From contig CABRHW010000002.1 in NCBI GenBank assembly GCA_902470765.1, positions 1 to 64,000 of the forward strand: DNA of 64,000 nucleotides, read 5' to 3'. The notes beneath the pieces were generated by a model. It was not told the origin of the DNA. It saw only the letters and a list, made by a program, of their open reading frames with translations, and did no database searches. Both the position numbers and the translations under genes were made by a program. This document shows positions 38,865 to 47,531 of this stretch, piece by piece. Positions within the stretch are counted from its first letter, which is position 1. Each line of letters opens with the position of its first letter. The stretch is from an uncultured Collinsella sp. (GTDB lineage Bacteria > Actinomycetota > Coriobacteriia > Coriobacteriales > Coriobacteriaceae).

Positions 38865-41000
38865 CTAATGGATAAGCTTAAAGTCCAAGTGCCCACGCGT
38901 GGTATTGACGCGCGAGACCTCGATAATCACGCGCTGGCCCAGTTCATAGCGAGTCCCCGTGTCGGCGCCCGTCAGCGTAAGCGCATCCTCGTCGAACTCG
39001 AACCACTCGTTGCCCAGACTCTTGATCGAAACCAAGCCTTCGACCTGCGTCAGGTCCAAGCGCACAAAGAGGCCCATGCTGCTGACCCATGAGACCGTTC
39101 CGGCATAGCGCTCGCCCAGGCGATCCTCATAGTACTGGGCAATCTTGATCTTTTGCGTCGCATGGCTGGCGGCATCGGCCGCACGCTCCGCATCGCTGCA
39201 CGCACGGCAAATCTGCGGCAGAATGCGCGGCAGCGACTCGCGCCCCTTGCCGATCAGCCGCGGCGTACGGACCAAGGCGTCCTTGCCGCCGAGCTGCTCA
39301 TAGGCCAACTGCAGTTTGAGCACGCGGTGCACCACCAGATCGGGGTAGCGACGGATGGGACTCGTAAAGTGGCAGTAGCACGGCGCGGCGAGCGCAAAGT
39401 GGCCCTCGTTGCGCGGCTTGTACAGCGCGCGCTGCATGCTGCGCAGAAGCAGCGTGTTGACGAGCGGTGCGTTGGCCGTACCGGCGGCAGCATCAACTGC
39501 AGCCTGCAGCTCATCGGGACTCCCCAGGGCAATACCGGCAGCACGGCGATCGTCGATGATGCCCAGCTGCGCCAGCGCAACGGCGGCACCGTGCAGGCTA
39601 TCGGGGCTCGGATCCTCATGCACGCGATAGCAGGCCTCGATATCACGGTCTGCCAGCCACTCTGCAACGCACTCGTTGGCGAGCAGCATGGCTTCCTCGA
39701 TAAGCGACGTGGCACACGAACGCTCACGCGCCACAATCTGCACGGGTACTCCGTCCTCGTCCAATAGAGCGCGAATCTCGGCTGTGTCAAAATCGACTGA
39801 GCCGCGGACGCGACGAATACGACGGCGAAGTTCGGCGAGTTCGTTGGCGGCGACAAGGAAATTGCCGAGGTCGACGTTGCAGCCGCGGGCGGCCTTCTCG
39901 TACGCAAGACCGCGCTCAAGCGCCTCCTCGCGCGAGGCCTCAGCAGCCGCAACATCCTCGGCCGCACCCTCCAGCACCCCATACTCCACCGCGCCGGCAC
40001 GCACCAGCAGCGCCTCGGCGCCGTCATAGTCCATACGCACACGCGAGCGAATCACGCTGGGGTACGGATCGTAATGCCGCACGCGACCCTGCGCATCGAG
40101 TTCAATGTCAACGGTAAACGCAAGACGGTCCTCGTCAGGGCGAAGCGAACACAGGTCATTGGACAGGCGTTCGGGCAGCATGAGAAGCACGCGATCGGCC
40201 AGATACACCGATGTCGTACGATGGCGAGCCTCAAGATCGATATGCCCGTCCCAAGCCACATAGTGAGAAACGTCAGCGATATGCACACCCAGCTTGTAGC
40301 CACCCTCGGGCGTGCGCTCAAGCGAAATGGCATCGTCAAAGTCGCGCGCGTCGACCGGGTCGATCGTGATGACAAAGCGGTCGCGCAGATCGCGGCGGAG
40401 CGGGTCCTTAAGCGCCGCGGACACATCGAGCGAAAGTCCCTCGGCCTCGTCCAGCGCGGCCTCGGGATAGCTATCGGTATAGCCGTAACGCGCCATCACG
40501 TATTGAACGCCCAAATCGGGCGCGTCATCTCCGCCAATGCGGCGTTCGATCGTCACGGTGCCCGATTCCAGGCGCGTCGGGTAGGTCAAAATGCGCGCGA
40601 CAACGGCATCACCCGGGTGGACGCCCAGACGATCCGCCGAGGTATCCTCGGGCAGAATGAAGAAGTCGGCCTTCAGGCGCGAATCGAGCGGCTCGATCAC
40701 ACCGAGCGGACCAGCGGTCTGGTACGTACCCACCACGCTTATGGCTGCGCGCTCAACCACGCCCTCGATCACGGCGCGCCGCTCACCGTGCGGGCTGTTC
40801 TTAATGCTCACGGCAACGGTATCGCCATCCATGATCTCGCGCTTACCGCGGCCCATAACCTTGTAGTCGCCGCTCTCGGTTATGACATAGGCGCCATGCT
40901 CATGGAGCTGCACGCGCCCGGTCAGGCTCGGACGGCGTTCGCTGCGCACCGGCCCACGCTTATTGCGGGCACCGCGCTTATGCTTGTTATTGCGCCCCAT
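38865..41000 (-). CDS. rnr: Ribonuclease R (RNB family)
   Basis: 3'-5' exoribonuclease of 711 aa that degrades structured RNA. N-terminal cold-shock-like domains are followed by the RNB catalytic domain with DPVDARDFDDAIS (metal ligands Asp214, Asp220, Asp222, Asp223) and an HFTSPIRRYPDLVVHR block. A C-terminal S1 domain spans about 630-705. The N-terminus is basic (KHKRGARNKRG). The ATG at 41000 follows AAGGAGGCGCC. It stands alone, downstream of ftsEX. RNase R often works with tmRNA-SmpB; smpB is 8.5 kb away. Confidence 0.95.
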   Translation of the reverse strand: MGRNNKHKRGARNKRGPVRSERRPSLTGRVQLHEHGAYVITESGDYKVMGRGKREIMDGDTVAVSIKNSPHGERRAVIEGVVERAAISVVGTYQTAGPLGVIEPLDSRLKADFFILPEDTSADRLGVHPGDAVVARILTYPTRLESGTVTIERRIGGDDAPDLGVQYVMARYGYTDSYPEAALDEAEGLSLDVSAALKDPLRRDLRDRFVITIDPVDARDFDDAISLERTPEGGYKLGVHIADVSHYVAWDGHIDLEARHRTTSVYLADRVLLMLPERLSNDLCSLRPDEDRLAFTVDIELDAQGRVRHYDPYPSVIRSRVRMDYDGAEALLVRAGAVEYGVLEGAAEDVAAAEASREEALERGLAYEKAARGCNVDLGNFLVAANELAELRRRIRRVRGSVDFDTAEIRALLDEDGVPVQIVARERSCATSLIEEAMLLANECVAEWLADRDIEACYRVHEDPSPDSLHGAAVALAQLGIIDDRRAAGIALGSPDELQAAVDAAAGTANAPLVNTLLLRSMQRALYKPRNEGHFALAAPCYCHFTSPIRRYPDLVVHRVLKLQLAYEQLGGKDALVRTPRLIGKGRESLPRILPQICRACSDAERAADAASHATQKIKIAQYYEDRLGERYAGTVSWVSSMGLFVRLDLTQVEGLVSIKSLGNEWFEFDEDALTLTGADTGTRYELGQRVIIEVSRVNTTRGHLDFKLIH

Positions 41001-41077
41001 GGCGCCTCCTTGCTATCGATGACGAACTCCAAAGAGTCTACCCAAATGATTCGCTTTCCTGCCGTTCCCTTGGGATC

Positions 41078-41111
41078 AAAAAACGGGCCGCCCCATAAGA
41101 GACGACCCGTT
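41078..41111 (-). terminator. Terminator of ftsEX
   Basis: AACGGGTCG pairs with CGGCCCGTT around a short loop, followed by TTTTTTG on the minus strand, 25 bp after ftsX. Confidence 0.85.
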
Positions 41112-41135
41112 GGAAGGGATGAATTCCAGGCATGC

Positions 41136-42056
41136 CTACACGCGCAGGTAGCGGCGCATGGCTATGGCAGAACCAAAGAGACCGATAATCACACCGACCA
41201 GAATCAGCGCAGCATAGGTCACCAGGTAGTACTGCATCGGCAGGGCAAACGACATCCAGCCGATGCTCTCCTGCAAACGCGGAATCATCAGATTGCGCAG
41301 CAGCTCCAGAACGCCGATGGAAAGCAGCGAGCCCAAAATGGCCTGCAGTACGCCCTCGGTGATAAACGGGCCGCGAATGAAGCCGTTGCTGGCGCCGACC
41401 AGACGCATAATCGCAATCTCACGACGACGCGCCGTGATGGACAGGCGAATCGTGTTGTTGATGAAGATGAATGCGATAAAGGTCAGAAGGCCAACGAGCA
41501 CCACGGCGGCGATGCGGATGTAGTTGGTCACCTGGAACAGGCGGCTCACTTCCTCCTGGCCGTACAGCACGCTCGCGTTGACGTCGCCGTCATCCGCGAT
41601 CTTCTGGAAGTCGGCGTTCTTCTTGAGCTTCTCTGCCGTGCTCTCGACCTTGGACGGATCGTCCATCTCAATTGCAAACGAAGCCGGCAGCGGGTTCTGG
41701 CCATCGAGCGCGCTCATGGTGGCGTCGGCGTTGCCCGACATCTTGCTCGTATACTCGGCCAGCGCGTCGTCCTTGTCCTTATAGGTCACGGACTTGACGT
41801 TATTCCACGTCTTAAGCTCGGCCTCAAAAGCCTGAACATCGGCCTGATCGGCGTCATCGCTAATGAACGCGTTGATGACAACCTGATCCTCGACGGTGCC
41901 GATCACGGAGTTCAGCATCGCGGAGCCCATGATGAACAGGCCGATGATAAACAGCGAAAGGAAGATCGTGATGACGGCGCCGAGCGAGGTAGTCCAGTTA
42001 CGGAAGAAGTGACTGATTGCCTCTTTGAAGGAGTAGCCCACGTTAGTTGGTGCCAT
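41136..42056 (-). CDS. ftsX: Cell division protein FtsX
   Basis: Membrane partner of FtsE, 306 aa with four helices. TM1 is at about 25-50, then a ~130-residue extracellular loop, then TM2-TM4 at the C-terminus. The cytoplasmic coupling segment ITARRREIAIMRLVGAS is typical of the family. FtsEX transmits ATPase activity to cell-wall hydrolases at the septum. The ATG at 42056 lies inside the last codons of ftsE (14-bp overlap), so translation is coupled. Confidence 0.94.
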   Translation of the reverse strand: MAPTNVGYSFKEAISHFFRNWTTSLGAVITIFLSLFIIGLFIMGSAMLNSVIGTVEDQVVINAFISDDADQADVQAFEAELKTWNNVKSVTYKDKDDALAEYTSKMSGNADATMSALDGQNPLPASFAIEMDDPSKVESTAEKLKKNADFQKIADDGDVNASVLYGQEEVSRLFQVTNYIRIAAVVLVGLLTFIAFIFINNTIRLSITARRREIAIMRLVGASNGFIRGPFITEGVLQAILGSLLSIGVLELLRNLMIPRLQESIGWMSFALPMQYYLVTYAALILVGVIIGLFGSAIAMRRYLRV

Positions 42057-43263
42057 AGTTGCCGTAACCTCCCCTCTCCTGGTCGCGGATAACGTGGCCG
42101 CCCTCGAGGGCGATCACGCGACGGTGCATGCTATCGACCATCTCGCGGTCGTGCGTGGCGACGATCACGGTGGTGCCGGTGCGGTTAATACGCTCGAGCA
42201 GCTTCATGATGCCCAGCGAGATCGCCGGGTCGAGGTTACCCGTAGGCTCGTCGCAGATCAGCAGCGGCGGACGGTTGACCATAGCGCGGGCGACGGCAAC
42301 GCGCTGCTGCTCGCCACCGGAAAGCTGGTCGGGCAGCGAGTCCATCTGATCGGCCAGACCGACCAGACGCAGCACCTCGGGCACCTGGCTGCGAATGACG
42401 CCCTTGGGCTTGCCGATGCACTGCAGGGCAAACGCCACGTTTTCGTAGGCGGTCTTTTGCGGCAGAAGCTTAAAGTCCTGGAACACGGCGCCAATCTGGC
42501 GGCGCAGGAACGGAACCTTGCGGTTCTTGATCTTCATGAGGTCCTGACCGGCAACCAAGATGCGGCCGCTCGTCGGCTTGACGTCGCGGTTGAGCGTCGA
42601 CAGCAGCGTGGTCTTACCCGAGCCGGAGTGACCGACCAGGAAGACGAACTCGCCCGGATAGATCTCAATGTTGATGTCGTCAAGTGCAGGCTTGTTGGGC
42701 TGTGCCGGGTAGATCTTGGTGACATGCTCCATAAGGATGACGGGCTCGACACCGGCCTGCTTGGCCATCTTCTTGCGGCTGGCCTGCGGATCGATGGGCG
42801 CAAACACCGACGTAAAATCGGGGTTGTTGAGCGCGTTATCGAGGCTTGCGACCTCGGCTGCCTGATCGCTCTCGACCACCGGGGCAGCAGGCTGCGTGGG
42901 ATCGGGAATAGCGGCAAAGAGACCGGACTGCGCAGGCTGAGGAACCGGCGTCGCAGGGGCCATGGGGTCGGGAATGCCGGCCATGGTAGGCTGCGGCGTG
43001 GCGGCGCCAGCCTGAGGCTGCTCCACGCGAGCGGTCACGGCCTGAACGGGCTCAAAACCCGCCGTGCCGGAAAGCGCGACATCGCTGGTGGGATTGTAGG
43101 CAAAGGGATCGGATGCCGGCTGTGCCTGATCTGCCGGCTGAGTGGGGGCCTGAGCAACAGGCTGGCCCTCTGAATCCGGAGTGGCGAAACGACTGCCCTG
43201 GACGCCCGTCTGCGTCTTGGGGGCATCATCGCCCGCACCGGAGGTACGGAAGTGGTTACCCAC
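42043..43263 (-). CDS. ftsE: Cell division ATP-binding protein FtsE with long N-terminal extension
   Basis: ABC ATPase of 406 aa, against ~225 usually. Residues 1-165 form a Pro/Ala/Gln/Thr-rich disordered extension with repeated IPDP motifs. The ATPase domain starts near 175 (LMEHVTKIYP) and has Walker A GHSGSGKTT (211-219), signature LSGGE (314-318), Walker B ICDEP (336-340) and a switch His in ATHDREM. GTG at 43263 has AAGGAG five bases upstream, so the extension is translated. An internal Met at 166 has no ribosome site. Operon with ftsX. Confidence 0.93.
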   Translation of the reverse strand: MGNHFRTSGAGDDAPKTQTGVQGSRFATPDSEGQPVAQAPTQPADQAQPASDPFAYNPTSDVALSGTAGFEPVQAVTARVEQPQAGAATPQPTMAGIPDPMAPATPVPQPAQSGLFAAIPDPTQPAAPVVESDQAAEVASLDNALNNPDFTSVFAPIDPQASRKKMAKQAGVEPVILMEHVTKIYPAQPNKPALDDINIEIYPGEFVFLVGHSGSGKTTLLSTLNRDVKPTSGRILVAGQDLMKIKNRKVPFLRRQIGAVFQDFKLLPQKTAYENVAFALQCIGKPKGVIRSQVPEVLRLVGLADQMDSLPDQLSGGEQQRVAVARAMVNRPPLLICDEPTGNLDPAISLGIMKLLERINRTGTTVIVATHDREMVDSMHRRVIALEGGHVIRDQERGGYGNYGTN

Positions 43264-43367
43264 TGGTGCTCCTTATCGTCGTGCGTTTAAACTACATGAG
43301 CGCTTAATATTTTAGCAGCATTAGCTTTGCTGCACATAAGAAGCATGGCGTGCTTAGGGATCCCGTC

Positions 43368-43490
43368 GGCCGGACACAGGGTTACTCTCCAAATCGTCCT
43401 CGGACATGTCGGAGCCCCCGCTGCGCGCTTCGCGCGGCGGGGGCTCCTCCGTCCTGCGGAAAGATTTGGAGAGTAACCCTGTGCCCGGCC
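43368..43490. repeat. 123-bp nested palindrome
   Basis: 28-bp outer arms (GGCCGGACACAGGG...; 43368-43395 and 43463-43490) with one mismatch enclose a second palindrome GGAGCCCCCGC/GCGGGGGCTCC and an innermost GCGCGC/GCGCG hairpin. It lies in the ftsE-43775 gap, with no gene and no T-tract. Confidence 0.8.
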
Positions 43491-43619
43491 TGCGATAACT
43501 AAGGGGTCGCTGCGTTTATCTTGGGGTGCTGCATATACAAAGCTGGAAGGGTCTGAATTGCGCTTTGTCGATATATGCCCTTTTCCCTGATGGGACCGTG
43601 CTTGAGGGGCGTCTTCATA

Positions 43620-43686
43620 AGTTGCGGTGAAATAGGGACTGTTTTACCAGTTAAAAGGCCTAATCAGTCCCTATTTCACCGCAACT
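43620..43686. repeat. 67-bp palindromic element, family P copy 2
   Basis: Perfect 21-nt arms (AGTTGCGGTGAAATAGGGACT and inverse) with a 25-nt loop. Read on the minus strand, the loop (…GGCCTTTTAACTGGTAAAAC) matches copy 3, so this copy is inverted relative to it. Confidence 0.92.
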
Positions 43687-43774
43687 TCTATTTGGGCTAA
43701 TTGTTGCGCAACTTGAATTGGATTGATCGACTTACAGTGGCCTCGTTGGGATCTTCTTTGGTTGCGAGGCTGGT

Positions 43775-44506
43775 ATGGTTTGTCCTTGTTGTGGCACTGA
43801 GTTGCGCGATGGTGTGAGGTACTGCACGGCTTGCGGGGTTGCCGTTCATGGCTTATCGGCTGCCTCGGCGCTTTGGATACAGCCTCGGAAGCATATTGTG
43901 GTCGTCCTTGTTTGTATGTTGACGATCGCCCTTGCCGGTGGCAGCTGGCTGGGGCTTCAGCTGTATCAGGCAATGTCTTGCTTTATATCGGCTCATTCGG
44001 AGCATGCTATTGTGCTCAACATCTCGGCCACAGGTTGGGATACCGATAACGGGGCCTCGCGTGTCCCGATACACATTACGGGCAAAACTGTCGACGGAAT
44101 AACAGTCGACGAGGTTGATTATGTAGCCTCCGACGGTTCCGGCATCAACCTCATACAAGGCGTGTACACACTCGAGGCGGCAGGCTCCCCTATCGCCGCC
44201 GACGGCACGATCTATCAAATTCCATGCACGAGCGCCACGCTCACCCTCGACGATGTCTTCGCCACGGGCGAAACGATCGATCTGGCCGAGCTCGCCGAGC
44301 AAGACTCAATACTCACCTTCTGCCCCATCGGCGCCGTCGATATGACCAACAACGAGATCTACGACGCCGCATTGCTCGCCATGGCATACAAAGGCAACGA
44401 TGCGCCCAGTGTGGCGGCCCTGTGCCAGGCAGCAATCAATCGTCGCGCCGCAGCCAGCACAAGCGGGAACGCCTTTAAAAGTTGCGGTGAAATACGGACT
44501 AATTAA
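43775..44506 (+). CDS. Zinc-ribbon membrane protein
   Basis: Unknown protein of 243 aa. An N-terminal zinc ribbon has CPCCG (Cys3/6) and CTACG (Cys17/20). One membrane helix (about 40-64) follows, then an extracytoplasmic domain of ~170 residues with beta-rich character (ISATGWDTDNG, ITVDEVDYVASDGSG). The layout resembles zinc-ribbon membrane proteins of Firmicutes and Coriobacteriia of unknown role. The last nine codons (KSCGEIRTN) and stop are read from a family P palindrome, so the native C-terminus may have been replaced. The ATG at 43775 has GCGAGG upstream. Confidence 0.75.
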   Translation: MVCPCCGTELRDGVRYCTACGVAVHGLSAASALWIQPRKHIVVVLVCMLTIALAGGSWLGLQLYQAMSCFISAHSEHAIVLNISATGWDTDNGASRVPIHITGKTVDGITVDEVDYVASDGSGINLIQGVYTLEAAGSPIAADGTIYQIPCTSATLTLDDVFATGETIDLAELAEQDSILTFCPIGAVDMTNNEIYDAALLAMAYKGNDAPSVAALCQAAINRRAAASTSGNAFKSCGEIRTN

Positions 44507-44546
44507 GCCTTTAAGCTGGCAAAACAGTCCGCATTTCACCGCAACT
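44480..44546. repeat. 67-bp palindromic element, family P copy 3
   Basis: Arms AGTTGCGGTGAAATACGGACT and near-inverse (one mismatch), loop AATTAAGCC...GGCAAAAC. It overlaps the 3' end of the gene at 43775. Confidence 0.92.
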
Positions 44547-44547
44547 G

Positions 44548-44576
44548 AAACAGGACGCCCTCTTATAGAGAGCGCC
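44548..44576 (-). terminator. Possible terminator of transketolase genes
   Basis: GGCGCTCTC pairs imperfectly with GAGGGCGTC around TATAA, followed by CTGTTTC on the minus strand. Confidence 0.4.
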
Positions 44577-44628
44577 CCGTTCGCATTCCCATACTGTTGG
44601 CATGAGGCCGGCTGTGAGCCGCCTTGTC

Positions 44629-45570
44629 TTAGGCCAAGAACTCCTTGGAGGTCGCCACGATGTTGGCGGCGTCCAAGCCGTATTTGTGCAGGAGCTCGGC
44701 ACCCGGGCCGGACTCGCCAAAGGTGTCATTGACGCCGATCTTCTTAAGCGGCGTCGGGCACTGCTCGCACAGGACGTCGGCGACGGCGCTGCCCAGGCCG
44801 CCAATCACGGAGTGCTCCTCGACGGTCACGACGTGGCCGGTCTTGGTGGCGCTCTTAACGATCAGGTCGGCGTCGATGGGCTTGATGGTGTGCATGTTGA
44901 TGACCTCGGCATCGATGCCCTCGGCAGCAAGCTGCTCAGCGGCCTCGAGCGCCTCGCCGACCATCAGGCCGCAGGCGATGATGGTGACGTCGGTGCCCTC
45001 GCGCATGACGATGCCCTTGCCCACCTCGAACTTGTAGGTCTCGGGGTCGTTGATAACCGGCGAGGCCAAACGGGCGAAGCGCATGTACACGGGGCCGTCG
45101 CACTCGTAGGCGGCGCGCGTCACGGCTCGGGCCTCCACGTCGTCGGCCGGGACGATAACGGTCATGCCGGGGATGACGCGCATAAGGGCGATGTCCTCGC
45201 AGCACTGGTGCGTGGCGCCGTCCTCGCCCACCGAGATGCCGGCGTGCGTGGCGCCGATCTTGACGTTGAGGTGCGGGTAGCCGATGGAGTTGCGGACCTG
45301 CTCGAAGGCACGGCCGGCGGCAAACATGGCAAAGCTGCTCGCGAAGGCGACGCGGCCGGTGGTCGCGATACCGGCGGCAACACCCATCAGGTTGCTCTCG
45401 GCGATGCCCACATCGAAGAAGCGGTCGGGGCAAGCGGCCTTAAACTTACCGGTCTGCGTGGCGGCGGCCAGGTCGGCGTCGAGGACCACAAAGTCATCGT
45501 GCTCGTTGGCGAGCTCGACGAGGGCCTCGCCGTAGCTTACACGCGTGGCGATTTTCTTGACGTCTGCCAT
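44629..45570 (-). CDS. Transketolase C-terminal subunit
   Basis: Second half of a split transketolase, 313 aa. It contains the pyrimidine-binding domain (GIAESNLMGVAAGIA, with the conserved Glu) and the transketolase C-terminal domain (MHTIKPIDADLI, TVEEHSVIGGLGSAV). It pairs with the N-terminal subunit encoded one base upstream. Split transketolases occur widely in anaerobes and archaea and supply pentoses or shunt sugars. The ATG at 45570 follows GAGGAGCTC. The two frames differ and each has its own ribosome site, so this is not a frameshift. Confidence 0.93.
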   Translation of the reverse strand: MADVKKIATRVSYGEALVELANEHDDFVVLDADLAAATQTGKFKAACPDRFFDVGIAESNLMGVAAGIATTGRVAFASSFAMFAAGRAFEQVRNSIGYPHLNVKIGATHAGISVGEDGATHQCCEDIALMRVIPGMTVIVPADDVEARAVTRAAYECDGPVYMRFARLASPVINDPETYKFEVGKGIVMREGTDVTIIACGLMVGEALEAAEQLAAEGIDAEVINMHTIKPIDADLIVKSATKTGHVVTVEEHSVIGGLGSAVADVLCEQCPTPLKKIGVNDTFGESGPGAELLHKYGLDAANIVATSKEFLA

Positions 45571-45571
45571 C

Positions 45572-46402
45572 CTAGAGCTCCTCTCCGGCGGCCGTGAGCT
45601 CTGCCATGGCCTGCTCAAACTGTTCATCGTTGGGGGCCTTACCGTGCCAACCCACCTGGTTCTCCATAAAGGAGACGCCCTTGCCCTTCGTGGTCTCGGC
45701 GATAATGGCGGTCGGCTGACCCTTGGTGGCGCGGGCCTCGGCAAAGGCGGCGCGGATCTGGTCGAAGTCGTTGCCGTCGGCGAGCTCCACCACATGGAAC
45801 TTGAAGGCGCGGAACTTGTCGGCGAGCGGCATAGGGTCGTTGACCTCCTTGACGGGGCCGTCGATCTGCAGGCCGTTGTGGTCGACGATCACGCAGAGGT
45901 TGTCGAGGCCCTGGTTGCCGGCGAACATGGCCGCCTCCCAGACCTGGCCCTCCTCGCTCTCGCCATCGCCCAGCAGGGCGTAGGTTCGGTAGTCGTCGCC
46001 CCAGTGCTTGGCGGCGACGGCCATCCCAACGGCGGCGGAGATGCCCTGGCCCAGCGACCCGGTGGACATGTCCACGCCCGGGGTGTCGTTCATGTTGGGG
46101 TGGCCCTGCAGGTGGCTGCCAATATGGCGCAGCGTCTCCAGGTCCTCCTTGGGGAAGAACCCGCGCTCGGCGAGCACGGCATACAGGCCAGGTGCGCAGT
46201 GGCCCTTGGAGAGCACAAAGCGGTCGCGGTCTGCCTTGCGGGGGTCGGCCGGGTCGACGTTCATTTCCTCAAAATACAGATAGGTCATGATGTCGGCAGC
46301 GCCGAGCGAACCGCCCGGGTGGCCGGACTTGGCAGCGTGCACGCCGGTGACGATGCCCTTCCTTACCTCGTTGGCAACCTTTTTGAGCTCTACGTCGCTC
46401 AT
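45572..46402 (-). CDS. Transketolase N-terminal subunit
   Basis: First half of a split transketolase, 276 aa, holding the thiamine pyrophosphate-binding domain. Key residues are SGHPGG (His28), GSLGQG and the GDGESEEGQVWEA motif (145-147 onward) that binds Mg-TPP. With the C-terminal subunit it transfers two-carbon ketol units between sugar phosphates. The ATG at 46402 follows AAAGGAAGG. The 238-bp gap upstream shows no clear promoter. Confidence 0.93.
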   Translation of the reverse strand: MSDVELKKVANEVRKGIVTGVHAAKSGHPGGSLGAADIMTYLYFEEMNVDPADPRKADRDRFVLSKGHCAPGLYAVLAERGFFPKEDLETLRHIGSHLQGHPNMNDTPGVDMSTGSLGQGISAAVGMAVAAKHWGDDYRTYALLGDGESEEGQVWEAAMFAGNQGLDNLCVIVDHNGLQIDGPVKEVNDPMPLADKFRAFKFHVVELADGNDFDQIRAAFAEARATKGQPTAIIAETTKGKGVSFMENQVGWHGKAPNDEQFEQAMAELTAAGEEL

Positions 46403-46640
46403 TGTGCCTTCCTTTCATCCTCATAGACAAAATGCACACGGCACGAAAAGGCAATCCCAGCCCGGCCGCGATGCACGTACGTCATTCATTATGCGAAGAA
46501 ACTGAGGGCTTTACCAGAGTTTTTATCATTATTTGAACAATTGAGCAGGCAGACGCCCTGATGAAACGGTTTACCAATGTGAATGTCTTTTGGATGAGCG
46601 CCCTCAACAAGCAAGTGGCGGTGCAAAACAATCGGAAGTC

Positions 46641-47531
46641 CTACGCGCTGATGTCCTTGAAGCCCTCACCGAAGGCTTCCGTGACGTCGGCAACCGTCAC
46701 GATGGCGCGCGGGTCGCGCTCGCGCACGATGGTCTTGAGTGTATTGAGCTCGCGACGGCTCACAATTACCATGATCACCGGCTTCTCGGCACCCGAATAC
46801 ATGCCGGTCGCCTTAAACTTGGTGCAGCCGCGCCCCAAGCCGTACATAATATCGGCCGCGATATCGGGAAACTTGTCCGAGATGATGAGCACCATACGGC
46901 GCTTGTTGCCGCCATCGACCACGGCATCGATCACGTATCCGCTAATAACCATCGAAAGGCCGGCATACAGAGCGTTCTCAATCGAGAAGACAGGGGCCGA
47001 CAGCGCGCATACGGCGACATCGATGGCCATGACCGTCGAGCCCACCGGCAGCGATGTATTGCGCGAGATAATCTGCCCAATGGTGTCGGAGCCGCCGGTA
47101 TTGGCGCCGGCGCGCAGCACCATACCGTAGCCAATACCCGTAACGATACCACCCCACATGGCAGGCAGCATCAGGTCGTCATGGGCCAGCGGCGCCACAA
47201 ACGGCGCAAACAGATCGGTAAAAAAGCCCAGCAGCACAAAGCCCGTGGCCGTCTGCACCGCGTAGAACATTCCGCCCGTGCGCACAACCACAAGTAGCAG
47301 CAATGCGTTCATCACGATGGTCTGAATACCAACGGGCAGTGACACGCCATGAGACGCACCGACCGCCTGTATGATGGTCGCCAGGCCCGTAACACCGCCG
47401 GCGGCAAGGCCGTTGGGAATCAAAAACAGGTCGGTTGCGATCGCGGCCAGGGCGCACCCCAACATAATCTGGGGCAGGTCGTGGAAGAAGTTCATCGAAA
47501 GAATGCGCTTGATGTCCAGACGATATGCCAT
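46641..47531 (-). CDS. YitT-family membrane protein
   Basis: Membrane protein of 296 aa with five or six helices in the first ~210 residues (DUF161 pattern: IPNGLAAGGVTGLA, GANTGGSDTIGQI) and a C-terminal cytoplasmic DUF2179 domain (GCTKFKATGMYSGAEKPVIMVIVSRREL). Function in the family is unsettled. The ATG at 47531 follows GAGGGAGG. A terminator hairpin ends just before this ribosome site, so expression may depend on read-through. Confidence 0.87.
   Translation of the reverse strand: MAYRLDIKRILSMNFFHDLPQIMLGCALAAIATDLFLIPNGLAAGGVTGLATIIQAVGASHGVSLPVGIQTIVMNALLLLVVVRTGGMFYAVQTATGFVLLGFFTDLFAPFVAPLAHDDLMLPAMWGGIVTGIGYGMVLRAGANTGGSDTIGQIISRNTSLPVGSTVMAIDVAVCALSAPVFSIENALYAGLSMVISGYVIDAVVDGGNKRRMVLIISDKFPDIAADIMYGLGRGCTKFKATGMYSGAEKPVIMVIVSRRELNTLKTIVRERDPRAIVTVADVTEAFGEGFKDISA

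Noticed and set aside
44629..46402. Frameshifted transketolase pseudogene
   Set aside because: Each half has its own start, ribosome site and complete domain set, matching known split transketolases.
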